NCBI RefSeq assembly: GCF_012927345.1 | Contig: NZ_JABBGJ010000013.1 | Location: 62,001 to 126,000, forward strand | DNA length: 64,000 nucleotides | Origin: Paraburkholderia polaris | GTDB lineage: Bacteria; Pseudomonadota; Gammaproteobacteria; Burkholderiales; Burkholderiaceae | Direction of reading: 5' to 3' | Part shown: piece by piece, positions 44,379-53,789 of the stretch | Layout: each line of letters begins with the position of its first letter | Numbering within the stretch: the stretch's first letter is position 1 | Translations under genes and position numbers: made by a program | Notes under the pieces: model-generated | Told to the model about the DNA's origin: nothing | Database searches by the model: none | What the model saw: the letters and a program-made list of their open reading frames with translations, nothing else

Positions 44379-45386
44379 ATGAACGACGCAACATCCCTTC
44401 TCCATGCCGACGTGGAACGAGCTCTGAATGGCCTGACTGATAAAAAAATCGATCACGTTTTCTTCGTGGCTTGCGGGGGCTCGCTATCAGTCATGTACCC
44501 GGGCAAGTTCCTTCTCGACAGTTATTCGCGCAAGCTCGCGTCGGATTGCCTTAACGCTGACGAGTTCGTACAGCGTGATCCGGTGATCCTGGGAAGCACG
44601 TCGCTGGTGATCCTATGTTCGATGACAGGTACAACTAAGGAGACCTTGCGTGCCGCGCAGCACGCGAAAGCCAAGGGCGCTGTAACGGTCGGACTATCGG
44701 TGGATACGTTGTCGCCACTGGCGCAGGAGGTGGACTTCCCGATCGGATTCGAGGCACCCTACACAACCGGGGTACCGATTGATGCACGCGACAGCAATTA
44801 CGCCCGGCTCTACCAGCTAGTCATGGGACTGGTAAAAGCACATGACGGGATCGACAAGCTGGCACCCCTGGTCGCCAGTCTTAACAATCTTCAACCGGCG
44901 ATCGATCGCGCACACGCCACGTTCGAGCCGCTATTTACCCAATACGCAGGCCAATTGCATGGCGAGTCAGTGATCTATACGCTTGCTAGCGGCGCGAGCT
45001 ATGGCGCGGCCTACTCGTTTTCGATATGCGTGCTGATGGAGATGCTGTGGATAAACTCACAGGCGGTTCACGCGGGTGAATTCTTCCATGGTCCATTCGA
45101 AGTGCTCGATCGGGACCGTGCCTTCGTCCTTTTAATGGGACTGGACAGAACCAGGCCGCAGCAAGAACGCGCCAAAGTATTTCTCGAACGGTTCGGCTCA
45201 CCTGAAAAAATCATGGTGCTTGACGCCGCCAAGCTTGACCTTGACGGCATTGACGACGAGTTCAAGGGCAACCTCGTGCCCTTGATCTTTTTCGACACGC
45301 TGTGGAAGTTCGCATACAAGATGGCGAACCTGCGCAATCACGTCATGCTCGAGGGCCGTCGCTATATGAAAAAAATCAGCTACTGA
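44379..45386 (+). CDS. frlB: SIS-domain fructosamine deglycase (FrlB)-like
   Basis: 335 residues. N-terminal SIS domain 'IDHVFFVACGGSLSVMYPGKFLLDSYSRKL' near 24-53 with 'LVILCSMTGTTKETLRAAQHAKAKGAVTVGLSV'; the second SIS half has 'YTLASGASYGAAYSFSICVLMEMLWINSQAVHAGEFFHGPFEVLD'. FrlB and glucosamine-6-phosphate isomerising enzymes share the 'H(A)GEF-HGP-E' signature. FrlB cleaves 6-phosphofructosyl-lysine to glucose 6-phosphate and lysine. Together with the divergent FrlD-like kinase this forms the core of Amadori-product catabolism. Other fructosyl-amino acids (such as those used by Fra or Soc systems) are possible substrates. Confidence 0.85.
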   Translation: MNDATSLLHADVERALNGLTDKKIDHVFFVACGGSLSVMYPGKFLLDSYSRKLASDCLNADEFVQRDPVILGSTSLVILCSMTGTTKETLRAAQHAKAKGAVTVGLSVDTLSPLAQEVDFPIGFEAPYTTGVPIDARDSNYARLYQLVMGLVKAHDGIDKLAPLVASLNNLQPAIDRAHATFEPLFTQYAGQLHGESVIYTLASGASYGAAYSFSICVLMEMLWINSQAVHAGEFFHGPFEVLDRDRAFVLLMGLDRTRPQQERAKVFLERFGSPEKIMVLDAAKLDLDGIDDEFKGNLVPLIFFDTLWKFAYKMANLRNHVMLEGRRYMKKISY

Positions 45387-45524
45387 TTACTTCCGAAGAT
45401 TGATTCACGCAACTCCTGCCCGATCGACCGCGCCGAAGGTGGCGGCCGATCGAACTTGCCTAGCCGGGCCCTGCGTGGCAGGATTGCGAGCCAGCAAATT
45501 AGCTGCTTCAAGGGCCCGTCCAAC

Positions 45525-46244
45525 ATGATCGACAAGTCGACTTCCACGCCGCTATACGAGCAGGTTAAGCGGCTAATCATGGCCGATCTGAAAAGCCGCT
45601 CCTACGCCGACGACCGTTATCTGCCATCCGAGAGCAAACTTTGCGAGCTGTATTCGGTAAGCCGGATTACGTTGCGGCGTGCGGTCTCGGAACTTTGCGA
45701 CGAGGGACTTCTGCAGAAGGTGCATGGCAAGGGAACCATGGCCACGGTTCCGAAGGTGAAGCAGACACTTGTCTCTCTTACAGGGTTCACCGAGGCGATG
45801 CAGAGTCTCGGGCACAGCGTGCATTTTCGGATTCTCGATCCGGTTCCAAACCTTGGTCTTGACACCGTCAGGTCCAAGCTTGACGCTGCAGTCGACGCGC
45901 AGATCGTAAGCATTCGACGATTACTTCTCGTCGACGATCATCCTCTTACGATCGAACAGCTTTTTTTCCTGGAGGACCGATACGGAGACACTGTCACGCT
46001 CGTCAAAAACGGGGGATCGTTCTACGACGCGCTCAAAAATCTTTACAAAGAACATCCCGCGGAGGCGGAGCGCAGCATCAACGTGGGCTTTCCGTCGCAA
46101 GACGAAGCGACCTTGCTTGCGTGTCCTGTTTCGCAAACGGTCTACCGCATCGAGAAAACCGTGTTTGGGCGGCACAGGAACGCAATTTCATTTTCGATCC
46201 TGACGACGCCGACCGACAGGGTGACGTACATGCTCAACGGTTGA
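45525..46244 (+). CDS. GntR-family regulator (HutC subfamily) of the fructosamine cluster
   Basis: 239 residues from the ATG at 45525 ('MIDKSTSTPLYEQVKRLIM'). Winged helix 'LPSESKLCELYSVSRITLRRAVSELCDEGLLQKVHGKGTM' near 34-73, then a UTRA domain ('VSIRRLLLVDDHPLTIEQLFFLEDRYGD'). FrlR of other frl operons belongs to this subfamily. Sits 138 bp after the deglycase gene on the same strand. With the LacI regulator the module has two regulators. Confidence 0.92.
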   Translation: MIDKSTSTPLYEQVKRLIMADLKSRSYADDRYLPSESKLCELYSVSRITLRRAVSELCDEGLLQKVHGKGTMATVPKVKQTLVSLTGFTEAMQSLGHSVHFRILDPVPNLGLDTVRSKLDAAVDAQIVSIRRLLLVDDHPLTIEQLFFLEDRYGDTVTLVKNGGSFYDALKNLYKEHPAEAERSINVGFPSQDEATLLACPVSQTVYRIEKTVFGRHRNAISFSILTTPTDRVTYMLNG

Positions 46245-46597
46245 GTCAGGCCTCCGCATTCCGGCGACCATCCACGTCTCTAGAGACCAGCTCGAAACCA
46301 GTCACCCACCCACTTAATAACCTGCCCACCCATCTTCACCCATTAGCGGCACAAACTGACCTCACCTGGCGAGCGCGGCTGTGGTGCAAATTACAGGCGC
46401 GAGCGAAGAACGGCGCATTCACCATCGCATCCTCGTGCTGAAGTATGTGACCAGATCACGCCCGTTCGATTTGCAATCGCGGCGGACCTGCCAGGAATCC
46501 CGATGTCAATGAATCTTTCAAGTTCAGCGTTCAGCATGGAATGGGACATTTGAACCTCAGTAATATTTCCAGTGACGCTTGATCAGTCAGCCAGGAT
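46245..46597. other. Convergent gap between modules 4 and 5
   Basis: 353 bp with no credible gene. It contains the 12-bp palindrome GTCTCTAGAGAC (46276-46287) and a short frame at 46449-46502 that reads like the N-terminus of a GNAT acetyltransferase ('PVRFAIAADLPGIP') without an intact gene. No terminator hairpin with a U-tract seen. Confidence 0.5.
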
Positions 46598-47695
46598 TTA
46601 GTCCCAGTCGCCCTTCCCGGCAAGACCAAAAATCGCCTGCAGTGCGATGACGCGCGTCTGCGCGAACACCATGCCTTTCCAAGCGTCGTCATCGCAATAG
46701 AAGACGTCTTTGAGGTTCCGGCCGATCTGCTCCGACTGTTCAGCGGATACGTCAGGATGCCGATGCAGCCAATGGTCCGCGCGTAACGCCTGCAAGACCC
46801 GCGACGTCTCGTAGGTCCCAAATTCGAGGCCGAGCGTGGTCTTCTCGACTGTCGGGAATCCGTCGTAGACGGTACTCATCAACGGCCCATCGAAAACGGC
46901 TGAAACCGAGCGCGGGTCAAAGATCGGTTTGACATCGGCGCCCCACCAGTTGCGCGCTCGCCGCAGTGCGGGTATGTCCTCGCTCATAAATATCTTCTCG
47001 CCGTGACCCTGGGCGCCGAGACCGGTATGGATATCCACCCACGCCAAACGATCGAAGTTGGGCAGGTGCGCGCCGAGAATCGCCTTGACCTCCTGTGTGC
47101 TCCAGCAGCGCGAACTGCCGCCGTAGTACATGCCGTCAGGCACCTCGTATTGCCCCTTCGTCACGGTCTCGCGCAACTTGCGCTCGCCATGCTGCCGGAT
47201 GTAGTTGGCAAACGCGTCATTGTCGGCATCCGTTGGCGGCCACGTAGCGGGCAGGAGCAATGCATCCAGTTCCTTGTAATCCGGGTTGGCGCCGACAGCT
47301 TTGCTGAAATCAACACAGTTGCGATTCAGGTCGACGTTGTCTTCGTTCACTCTGCGCAGATGCGCAAACCCATAAGGATTGACAGCGTGAATGAGGAGCA
47401 GCGCGACCGCCTTGTCCCGCAGTTCGTCCAGAAAATCGGCGTCGTTCAGCAAACCGACCTGGCATCCCGATCCGCAAAAGCCCTCCACGCCGTGCGTTCC
47501 CGACGTTATGACGAGCAATGACCTGGCGTTGTCAGGCGAAAACAGGGCTGAGTCGATCGAAAGCGCCGCGCCGTCAGGTCCAATCTTGTGCGGATGAAAG
47601 ACGCGCCCAACGGTCATGCCCGAGGCTTGAGCCGCCTTGAGAAATTTTTCCCGCGCTTCGACGTAGGTGGCTGAAAAATAATCTTGTACCGCCAT
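46598..47695 (-). CDS. M14-like zinc metallohydrolase (DUF2817)
   Basis: 365 residues from the ATG at 47695, preceded by TTAGGGG; an in-frame ATG 18 nt upstream lacks this. Zinc ligands of the M14/succinylglutamate-desuccinylase fold are visible: H68-x-x-E71 in 'SGTHGVEGFCGSG' and H223 in 'WVDIHTGLGAQG'. The general base is E292 in 'TTLGLEFGTYE'. No signal peptide. DUF2817 members are carboxypeptidase- or deacylase-like. It lies 86 bp downstream of the M81 gene on the same strand, so it likely trims acyl or C-terminal residues of the same substrate. Confidence 0.87.
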   Translation of the reverse strand: MAVQDYFSATYVEAREKFLKAAQASGMTVGRVFHPHKIGPDGAALSIDSALFSPDNARSLLVITSGTHGVEGFCGSGCQVGLLNDADFLDELRDKAVALLLIHAVNPYGFAHLRRVNEDNVDLNRNCVDFSKAVGANPDYKELDALLLPATWPPTDADNDAFANYIRQHGERKLRETVTKGQYEVPDGMYYGGSSRCWSTQEVKAILGAHLPNFDRLAWVDIHTGLGAQGHGEKIFMSEDIPALRRARNWWGADVKPIFDPRSVSAVFDGPLMSTVYDGFPTVEKTTLGLEFGTYETSRVLQALRADHWLHRHPDVSAEQSEQIGRNLKDVFYCDDDAWKGMVFAQTRVIALQAIFGLAGKGDWD

Positions 47696-47781
47696 TTCTG
47701 AACCCCTAACCATTGTCTGAAAGTGCTGCCGGCATATGCCGAATCCCGACGGCGTATGCGGAACGCGCCGCCCCTAACCCG

Positions 47782-49254
47782 TCAGTCGTGCAACTGCGTA
47801 TCCGCAAATGGATCGTCTACAGCAGGCCACAATGATCTGGCCGCCTTTGCATAAGGCCGGGTGCCAAAGTCTCTTTTGAGCGCGCCCGGCGCGTCGACAT
47901 GAATGATGTCTTTGGCGAGCGGGGCAAAGGCCGCGTGGAAGTGATTGAGGGACTTCACGACAATGATTTTGAACTGACTCGGATCGAGTCCCAATGCGAC
48001 CATGAATTCAGGGTGGAAGACCTGCGTTCGATGCGTGTTAAGAATCAGATTGACGTTACCGGTGCTAACCCAAACTGCGTCGCCGATACTGATGGGGACG
48101 AAGCCGAATCTTTGCGTGATGCCGGACGCTATCCGGCGCACGGTAACGTCCAGATCCAGCGGCTGGCCCGAGGTGGCACCGACTTTTCCCCCAACACGAA
48201 GTTTCAGTCTCGCCCCTTCGCCGGCCTCCTGACAGAAACGGACGGCAACCGGATCCCAGTACAGCGCGCTAATGACATTGTCGATGCCCCGCTCGAGGAT
48301 TCTCTGCAGAATGAAAGTCGAATCGCCTGGCGCACCGCCGCCGGCGTTATCGGACACATCGGCTAGAACAATCGGGCCCTCGGCAGCGGCGCATGCGCGA
48401 TCCAACGCTTCGTCTATCGATTTGAAAACCGGCGTCAGGGCTGCGCGTTTGCTCCAGATCTCCTCGCCCAGTGCCGCGGCCACGGTAGCGGCCTTCCGTT
48501 GGTCACCGTCGGCGATCACGAGCATCTTGGCGCCGACGTCCGCGACATCGCCCCATGGGAAGCCATGCACGAAAGACACGGAGAGGATGCCATCGGCGCC
48601 CTCCATCGCTTTCATTCTTTCGACGAACTCGCGCAGAGGCTGATCCTGCGTTCTGAAGGTGCCTAGCATCCGGCAATCGAACATCGCCATTTTGGGCCTG
48701 ACTTTACCGGCTACCGTGTCGGCAACGAGTTCGAAGAGTTGGGCCGCACAAATTTCGATATCGACATGCGGGTACTCCTTGTACGTCACGATTGCCGTTG
48801 CCTTGTCGAGCATAAGCGGGGTGAGATGGGCGTGCAGATCCAGTTCCACTCCAATCGGCAGGTCCGGCCCGACAACCCGCCGGATATGGCTGAGCAGATC
48901 GCCTTCGACGTCGTCATAGCCGTCAGCCACCATGGCTCCGTGCAGCGCGAGGATAACGAAGTCGACTGTATCTGCCGCCTTCAGATCAGCAATGATCCTT
49001 TCCCGAAACTCCTCGTACACGGCGCGGCTGGTAATGCCCCCCGGCTCCGCCACCGCGCAGAGACTTTCGACCGCCGTCCAGCCTCGCGCATCGGCCATTT
49101 GCTTCCAGGTCGCGAGCTGAGCGGAGCAGCAGTTCAGTTGACGCTGCGTGGCGTCCCCGTATGCGATCAATAGCTGCTCGAAGCTTTGCCGCCCTGTAGG
49201 GATAGGCGAAAAGGTATTGGTTTCGGTGTCGAGGCCGGCCATGAAGAATTTCAT
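47782..49254 (-). CDS. M81-family metallopeptidase (microcystinase C/MlrC-like), copy 1
   Basis: 490 residues. N-terminus 'MKFFMAGLDTETNTFSPIPTGRQSF' and the metal-site motifs 'LALHGAMVADGYDDVEGDLL', 'GVELDLHAHLTPLML' and 'TYKEYPHVDI' match the M81 family; the C-terminal MlrC domain has 'VLADVSDNAGGGAPGDSTFIL' and 'VVKSLNHFHAAFAPLA'. MlrC cleaves linear tetrapeptides from microcystin degradation. No signal peptide, so cytoplasmic. Divergent from the TonB-dependent receptor gene. A second, diverged M81 protein is encoded at 62454. The mlrA gene needed for microcystin opening is absent, so the peptide must be another one. Confidence 0.9.
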   Translation of the reverse strand: MKFFMAGLDTETNTFSPIPTGRQSFEQLLIAYGDATQRQLNCCSAQLATWKQMADARGWTAVESLCAVAEPGGITSRAVYEEFRERIIADLKAADTVDFVILALHGAMVADGYDDVEGDLLSHIRRVVGPDLPIGVELDLHAHLTPLMLDKATAIVTYKEYPHVDIEICAAQLFELVADTVAGKVRPKMAMFDCRMLGTFRTQDQPLREFVERMKAMEGADGILSVSFVHGFPWGDVADVGAKMLVIADGDQRKAATVAAALGEEIWSKRAALTPVFKSIDEALDRACAAAEGPIVLADVSDNAGGGAPGDSTFILQRILERGIDNVISALYWDPVAVRFCQEAGEGARLKLRVGGKVGATSGQPLDLDVTVRRIASGITQRFGFVPISIGDAVWVSTGNVNLILNTHRTQVFHPEFMVALGLDPSQFKIIVVKSLNHFHAAFAPLAKDIIHVDAPGALKRDFGTRPYAKAARSLWPAVDDPFADTQLHD

Positions 49255-49843
49255 TTTTTCTCTTTCGATGTCGAATTGTCATCAGGCCGGGCGGCGGCCT
49301 GCCGTATCGCAATCACATGCAGCGCGTCGTGGGGCTGCGTGTGATTGCGAGCCAAACCGGCGGGCACCTCCATGGATTCCCACCCAGTCTTCTTCCAGCA
49401 AACAGCCGCTCTCCGGGATTCAGGTGTCGAGCCGCCCGATGTCGCTGCCAATGTTTGCCATTGTACCGAATGACAAAAATATTTCCATTTAGGAAAATTT
49501 CAACACTTCCTGGTCCCTTGCGAGCGTGTGGCCTGCTGCAAAGCCATCGCCGTCGAACGCGCGGTTGAATGACAGAAGCGGCAAAAAATGCTGCGGTCGG
49601 CCATCCCACAACGCTGGGCGCAGCCGCCACGGGCCTCACGGCCTCGGCCTTTGCAGAATCGGGCCGCCCAACTTCCCAACTTGCTCAAAGTGGCCGGAAT
49701 ATCTCATTTGCGAAAATATTTTCTTTTCTGGATAATTTTTGCTACCTTGTGTCTGTGGCCTCGGTACAAGGAGCGGCAGAGATCCCGCCGGGCCACTCCA
49801 ACCAGTTGAACCCTAATCATGGAATTCAAGGAGGAGACCCATC
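49255..49843. promoter_or_regulatory. Divergent promoter region between M81 and TonB-receptor genes
   Basis: 589 bp with no credible gene. For the receptor: -35 TTGCGA (49708-49713), 17 bp, -10 GATAAT (49731-49736). For the M81 gene on the minus strand: -10 TACAAT near 49466-49461 with a dyad TTTCC-ATTTA-GGAAA (49482-49496) over its -35, the same position as the dyad before the serine hydrolase genes. A shared regulator is possible. Confidence 0.5.
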
Positions 49844-52201
49844 GTGGGTATAAGAATCAATCAGAACAGGCCCCCGCGGGGCAAGCGTAACAACGGTCGC
49901 GCGAGCGGGCGGCCGGTGGGCGGCCGCTATGCATCGCTGTTTTTCGGGCCCGCTGTCGGCCTGACGGTACTGTGTGCGCATGCCCAAACGGCTCCCTCCA
50001 ATACAGCGCCGGGTTCCGCACCCGTCGCCGCAAGCGCCACGAACGCAGCGGCGCCGGCCACGCCTAAAGCGCCCGCCAAGACCACTGCGACCGGCGATGT
50101 CACCACCCTGAACACGGTCGAAATTACGGCGAACCGGCGCCGGGAACCGGCGCGTGAAGTGCCGATGCAGGTGAATGCTCTGGGTGCGCAAGAACTTCAA
50201 CGCAAGGGCGACGCGTCGATGAGCGATTACCTGACGAAGGAGCCGGGCGTAGCCCTCACCTCGTCGGGAGCGGGTAACGCTCAGATCAGCATGCGCGGGA
50301 TCACGACCGGCGCTGACATCTCGCCGACGGTCGGTGTCTACGTCGACGAGGTGCCGTTTGGCTCCAGTACGATCTATGGGCTAGGTGCACAACTTGCACT
50401 GGACATGGGCCTGCTCGACCTCAACCACATCGAGTTGCTGCGAGGTCCGCAAGGCACCCTGTACGGCGCAGGTGCAATGGGCGGCCTGCTGAAATATGTG
50501 ACAAACGAGCCGGACAGCGAAGGCGGCATCACCGGTCATGCGGGCGTCATGCTTTCGGGCACCGAACATGGTGGCCTCAACCACACCGAAAGCGCGGTGG
50601 TGAATGTGCCGATCAAGCAGGATGTCGCTGCCCTGCGAGTCAGCGCGTTCAACGAGCAGGATGGCGGGTATGTGAACCGTATCGGTAGCGATCCGGAGAA
50701 AGGGGTGAATGGCTCCAGTACGCGCGGCGGCCGGGCATCCCTGACAGTGACGCCAACCAATGCCCTGACGGTGCGCCTGACCGCGACCACGCAGCAGATC
50801 AAGCGCGATGGCAACGCGGCCGTCGACTACAATTTCTACACGCGGCAACCCCTCTACGGCGACCTCACCCAGAGCCGGCTGGTCGATGAACCGTTCGACC
50901 AGATAATCGAACTGTATTCCGCGAACATTGAGTACGATTTTGGGTGGGCACGCCTGAACGCTATCTCGGCCTATCAGACCATACGCAGCAGCAACATCAG
51001 CGACGATTCGCCCGTTTATCCGGGCCTCCTGAACGCCCTGTATGGTGCACCGCTGTTCCGTACGGCTGCCGCGAGTCTGTCGGCCTCAACGGACAAGTTT
51101 ACTCAGGAATTACGCCTCACCTCGCCGGCCAATCGCAAGCTCGAGTGGATTGCGGGGCTTTTTTACACACACGAAAGCAGCAACCAGGATCAGGCTCTCA
51201 CCGCCACGGGGCCGGGGACATCGCTCACGCTGCTCACGAATAATTTTCCGTCGACCTACAAGGAATATGCAGCCTACGGCGATCTGACCTATCACTTCAC
51301 CACCCGATTGTCAGCAACCGCCGGGTTGCGGATTGCCCACAACGATCAGACATTCAGTGCCATCTCATCGGGCCCGCTTGCCGGAAACGGGAATAACCCC
51401 GGCCAGTCCGCTGATACGAGCAAGACCTATCTCTTCACGCTCGGCTATTTGCTGACACAGAACAGCAGCCTGTACGGACGCGTCGCAACCGGCTACCGTC
51501 CCGGCGGTCCGCAGCCGAGCTTACACGATCCCGTCACCGGGCAAATGACGCCGGGAACGTTCAACCCTGACACGCTGACCAGTTACGAAGTGGGCTACAA
51601 GGCCGATTTCCTGGATAAGCGCGCGTCGATATCCGTTTCAGCATTCGATATCGAATGGAAGAACATTCAGCTCAACACCATCGTCAATACCCTCGGTGTG
51701 GTCACCAATGGCGGCAAGGCCCGTTCGAGGGGACTGGAGTTCTTCGGCACCCTGAATCCGACTCCGCAGTGGCGCCTGGGAGCGGGCCTCACCTATCTGG
51801 ACTCCCGGCTCACCCAGGATGTGTCCGGCATCGGGGCCGCGTCGGGCGATCGCCTGCCGAACACGCCCGATTTTTCTGCCACGCTCAATGTCGATTATCT
51901 CTTCAATGTCGCCTCGTATCGCGCCTACGCGGGTGCGACCGAGACGTTTATCGGGCAACGCAACTCGAACTTCCCCGGGAGCAAGAGCTTGCCGAACTTC
52001 AGTATGCCGAGCTATTTCACAACGGACCTGCGTGCCGGTATCGATCTGCGCAAGGCGAACGTCTCCTTCTTTGTTCATAACCTTTTCAACCGACGCGGCA
52101 TGTTGACTGCCGGGACCTCCTTCGTTCCGAGCGGAGGCCCTGCCTCTGTGGCGTTTATCCAGCCTCTGACCGTCGGCATGCAGGTTGACGTCCCGTTCTA
52201 A
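49844..52201 (+). CDS. TonB-dependent outer-membrane receptor
   Basis: 785 residues from a GTG at 49844 with an excellent ribosome site (AAGGAGGAG). The N-terminus is basic and long, then 'YASLFFGPAVGLTVLCAHA-QT' as signal. A Pro/Ala-rich linker leads to a likely TonB box ('LNTVEITANRRREPAREVP', about 87-105). The plug domain holds 'RKGDASMSDYLTKEPGV', 'ISMRGITTGADISPTVGVYVDEVP' and 'HIELLRGPQGTLYGAGAMGGLLKYVTNEP'. The barrel ends 'TVGMQVDVPF'. Receptors of this group import siderophores, cobalamin-like molecules or large peptides and glycans. It is the only transport gene in module 5, so it defines the substrate as large and imported across the outer membrane. Confidence 0.93.
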   Translation: MGIRINQNRPPRGKRNNGRASGRPVGGRYASLFFGPAVGLTVLCAHAQTAPSNTAPGSAPVAASATNAAAPATPKAPAKTTATGDVTTLNTVEITANRRREPAREVPMQVNALGAQELQRKGDASMSDYLTKEPGVALTSSGAGNAQISMRGITTGADISPTVGVYVDEVPFGSSTIYGLGAQLALDMGLLDLNHIELLRGPQGTLYGAGAMGGLLKYVTNEPDSEGGITGHAGVMLSGTEHGGLNHTESAVVNVPIKQDVAALRVSAFNEQDGGYVNRIGSDPEKGVNGSSTRGGRASLTVTPTNALTVRLTATTQQIKRDGNAAVDYNFYTRQPLYGDLTQSRLVDEPFDQIIELYSANIEYDFGWARLNAISAYQTIRSSNISDDSPVYPGLLNALYGAPLFRTAAASLSASTDKFTQELRLTSPANRKLEWIAGLFYTHESSNQDQALTATGPGTSLTLLTNNFPSTYKEYAAYGDLTYHFTTRLSATAGLRIAHNDQTFSAISSGPLAGNGNNPGQSADTSKTYLFTLGYLLTQNSSLYGRVATGYRPGGPQPSLHDPVTGQMTPGTFNPDTLTSYEVGYKADFLDKRASISVSAFDIEWKNIQLNTIVNTLGVVTNGGKARSRGLEFFGTLNPTPQWRLGAGLTYLDSRLTQDVSGIGAASGDRLPNTPDFSATLNVDYLFNVASYRAYAGATETFIGQRNSNFPGSKSLPNFSMPSYFTTDLRAGIDLRKANVSFFVHNLFNRRGMLTAGTSFVPSGGPASVAFIQPLTVGMQVDVPF

Positions 52202-52239
52202 AGCGGACCATGGGCGCGGGGATTGCCGGCGTCTCCGTT

Positions 52240-52271
52240 ACGGCGCGGCCTGCATCGCTGGGCCGCGCCGT
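52240..52271 (+). terminator. Strong GC hairpin after the TonB-receptor gene
   Basis: Perfect 11-bp stem (ACGGCGCGGCC / GGCCGCGCCGT) with a 10-nt loop, 39 bp after the receptor stop and before the D-serine dehydratase gene. No U-tract, so it may be an attenuator that lowers expression of the downstream gene. Confidence 0.55.
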
Positions 52272-52349
52272 CATACCAGGGTGGGGGTGGAACGCTCCGC
52301 TCCCACCCGCACGCGTTGCTCATTCGAGCCGGCGTCACCGAGATAGTCA

Positions 52350-53660
52350 ATGCTTGAATCCAACGATTTGTTATCCGAACTAAGATCACTGCAACCGTTG
52401 CTGTGGCTCAACCCCCATGTCGGTCGCCCCTTGCCGGCGGCCGCTCCGTCGACAGACCTGATCACAGAAGCCGAGAAGCGGCTGGCGCGCTGCGAGCCGT
52501 TGATGGCGCAACTGTTTCCCGAACTCCGCGTGAGCGCGGGGAGGGTGGAGTCCCCGCTGGTACGCGCCGACCGCCTGCAAGCCGCCTTGACGGGTCCGGG
52601 CAACCCTCAGGGCGCGTGGTTCATCAAGCGCGACGATGCGCTGCCGGTTGCAGGTTCCATCAAGGCTCGCGGCGGTTTCCACGAGGTGCTGGCGCTGGCC
52701 GAATCGATTGCCATCGAACATGGCCTCATAGACGCCACCGATGATCGCCGCCTCCTCGCCTCGCCGGCGGCGCGGGCGCTGTTTGCGCAACACACGGTCA
52801 CGGTAGGCAGCACCGGCAATCTCGGTCTGAGTATCGGTGTCATGGCGGCAGCGCTGGGGTTCGAGGCGGTCGTGCACATGTCCACCGACGCGAAACTCTG
52901 GAAGAAAGAGCGCCTGAGGCAGCGTGGCGTTCGTGTCGTCGAGCACGAGGGCGACTATGCCCAAGCCGTTGCGGGCGGACGCGCGCAGGCGCTGGAAATG
53001 CCGCGCTGTCATTTCGTCGACGATGAAGGTTCGTTGATGCTGTTTCTCGGCTACGCAGCGGCGGCCCGCCATCTGGCCGCGCAGCTTGCCGAGGCGGGCC
53101 GCATCGTCGACGCAGAGCATCCGCTCTTCGTGTATATCCCGTGTGGCGTCGGCGGCGCGCCGGGCGGCATCACTTACGGCCTGAAGGCCTTGTTCGGCCC
53201 GCATGTGCATGGTTTCTTCGCGGAGCCCGTCGCTTCACCGTGCATGCTGGTCCAACTGGCGGCCGGTTGCGATGAAGCGGTGTCCGTCTATGACATCGGC
53301 CTCGACAATCGCACGGACGCCGACGGGCTCGCGGTCGGGCAGGCGTCGTATCTTGTCAGCCCTCTCATGGCCGCGCAGCTCGCCGGCGTATTCACAGTCA
53401 GCGACGATGAGCTCTACACGCAGTTGCACGTGGTCAAGCGGACCATGGAGATCGAGCTTGAACCATCGGCCGTGGCGGGCGTCGGCGGTCCGGCGTGGCT
53501 GAGCGAGTCGGCCGCCGGTCGTGAGTACCTGCGTGCCCGCAATCTCGACTTGAGCGCCGCGACGCACGTGGTCTGGGCGACGGGCGGTTCGTTGGTGCCA
53601 CCCGAGGAGCATCGGCGCTTCCAGGCTCGCGCGAAAGCGCCGGGCGCCACTCTCGGGTAA
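52350..53660 (+). CDS. dsdA: D-serine ammonia-lyase (D-serine dehydratase)
   Basis: 436 residues, the usual size of DsdA. The PLP lysine is K105 in 'PVAGSIKARGGFHEVL', the phosphate-binding loop 'TVGSTGNLGLSIG' spans 151-163, and 'SPCMLVQLAAG', 'IGLDNRTDADGLAVGQAS' and 'CGVGGAPGGITYGLKALFG' are specific for DsdA rather than threonine dehydratase. It converts D-serine to pyruvate and ammonia in the cytoplasm. Usually it stands with a D-serine transporter and DsdC; here it follows a TonB-dependent receptor and precedes D-peptidase genes, which points to D-serine set free from a peptide. Confidence 0.93.
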   Translation: MLESNDLLSELRSLQPLLWLNPHVGRPLPAAAPSTDLITEAEKRLARCEPLMAQLFPELRVSAGRVESPLVRADRLQAALTGPGNPQGAWFIKRDDALPVAGSIKARGGFHEVLALAESIAIEHGLIDATDDRRLLASPAARALFAQHTVTVGSTGNLGLSIGVMAAALGFEAVVHMSTDAKLWKKERLRQRGVRVVEHEGDYAQAVAGGRAQALEMPRCHFVDDEGSLMLFLGYAAAARHLAAQLAEAGRIVDAEHPLFVYIPCGVGGAPGGITYGLKALFGPHVHGFFAEPVASPCMLVQLAAGCDEAVSVYDIGLDNRTDADGLAVGQASYLVSPLMAAQLAGVFTVSDDELYTQLHVVKRTMEIELEPSAVAGVGGPAWLSESAAGREYLRARNLDLSAATHVVWATGGSLVPPEEHRRFQARAKAPGATLG

Positions 53661-53789
53661 GAGGTCGGGCCACTTTCGCGCCGGTCTCCTTCTTCAGGCG
53701 ATGCCCAGTGACGCGTTCGGTAGGACACGGGCTCGTTCAATCGCGAGCGTCCGCGCTCCGACGCCCCACTGGGCGAGAGCCTGTTCCGC

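Noticed and set aside
46276..46287. Palindrome GTCTCTAGAGAC as a GntR operator
   Set aside because: It lies downstream of the regulator gene in a convergent gap with no promoter beside it, so there is no functional context.
46449..46502. GNAT acetyltransferase gene start (PVRFAIAADLPGIP)
   Set aside because: Only about 18 codons look like the family, with no start codon, ribosome site or continuing domain. At best a decayed fragment; chance is possible.
49569..49853. Small protein gene before the TonB receptor
   Set aside because: The 94-residue frame has no ribosome site, runs through the receptor promoter and overlaps the receptor start; composition is not protein-like.
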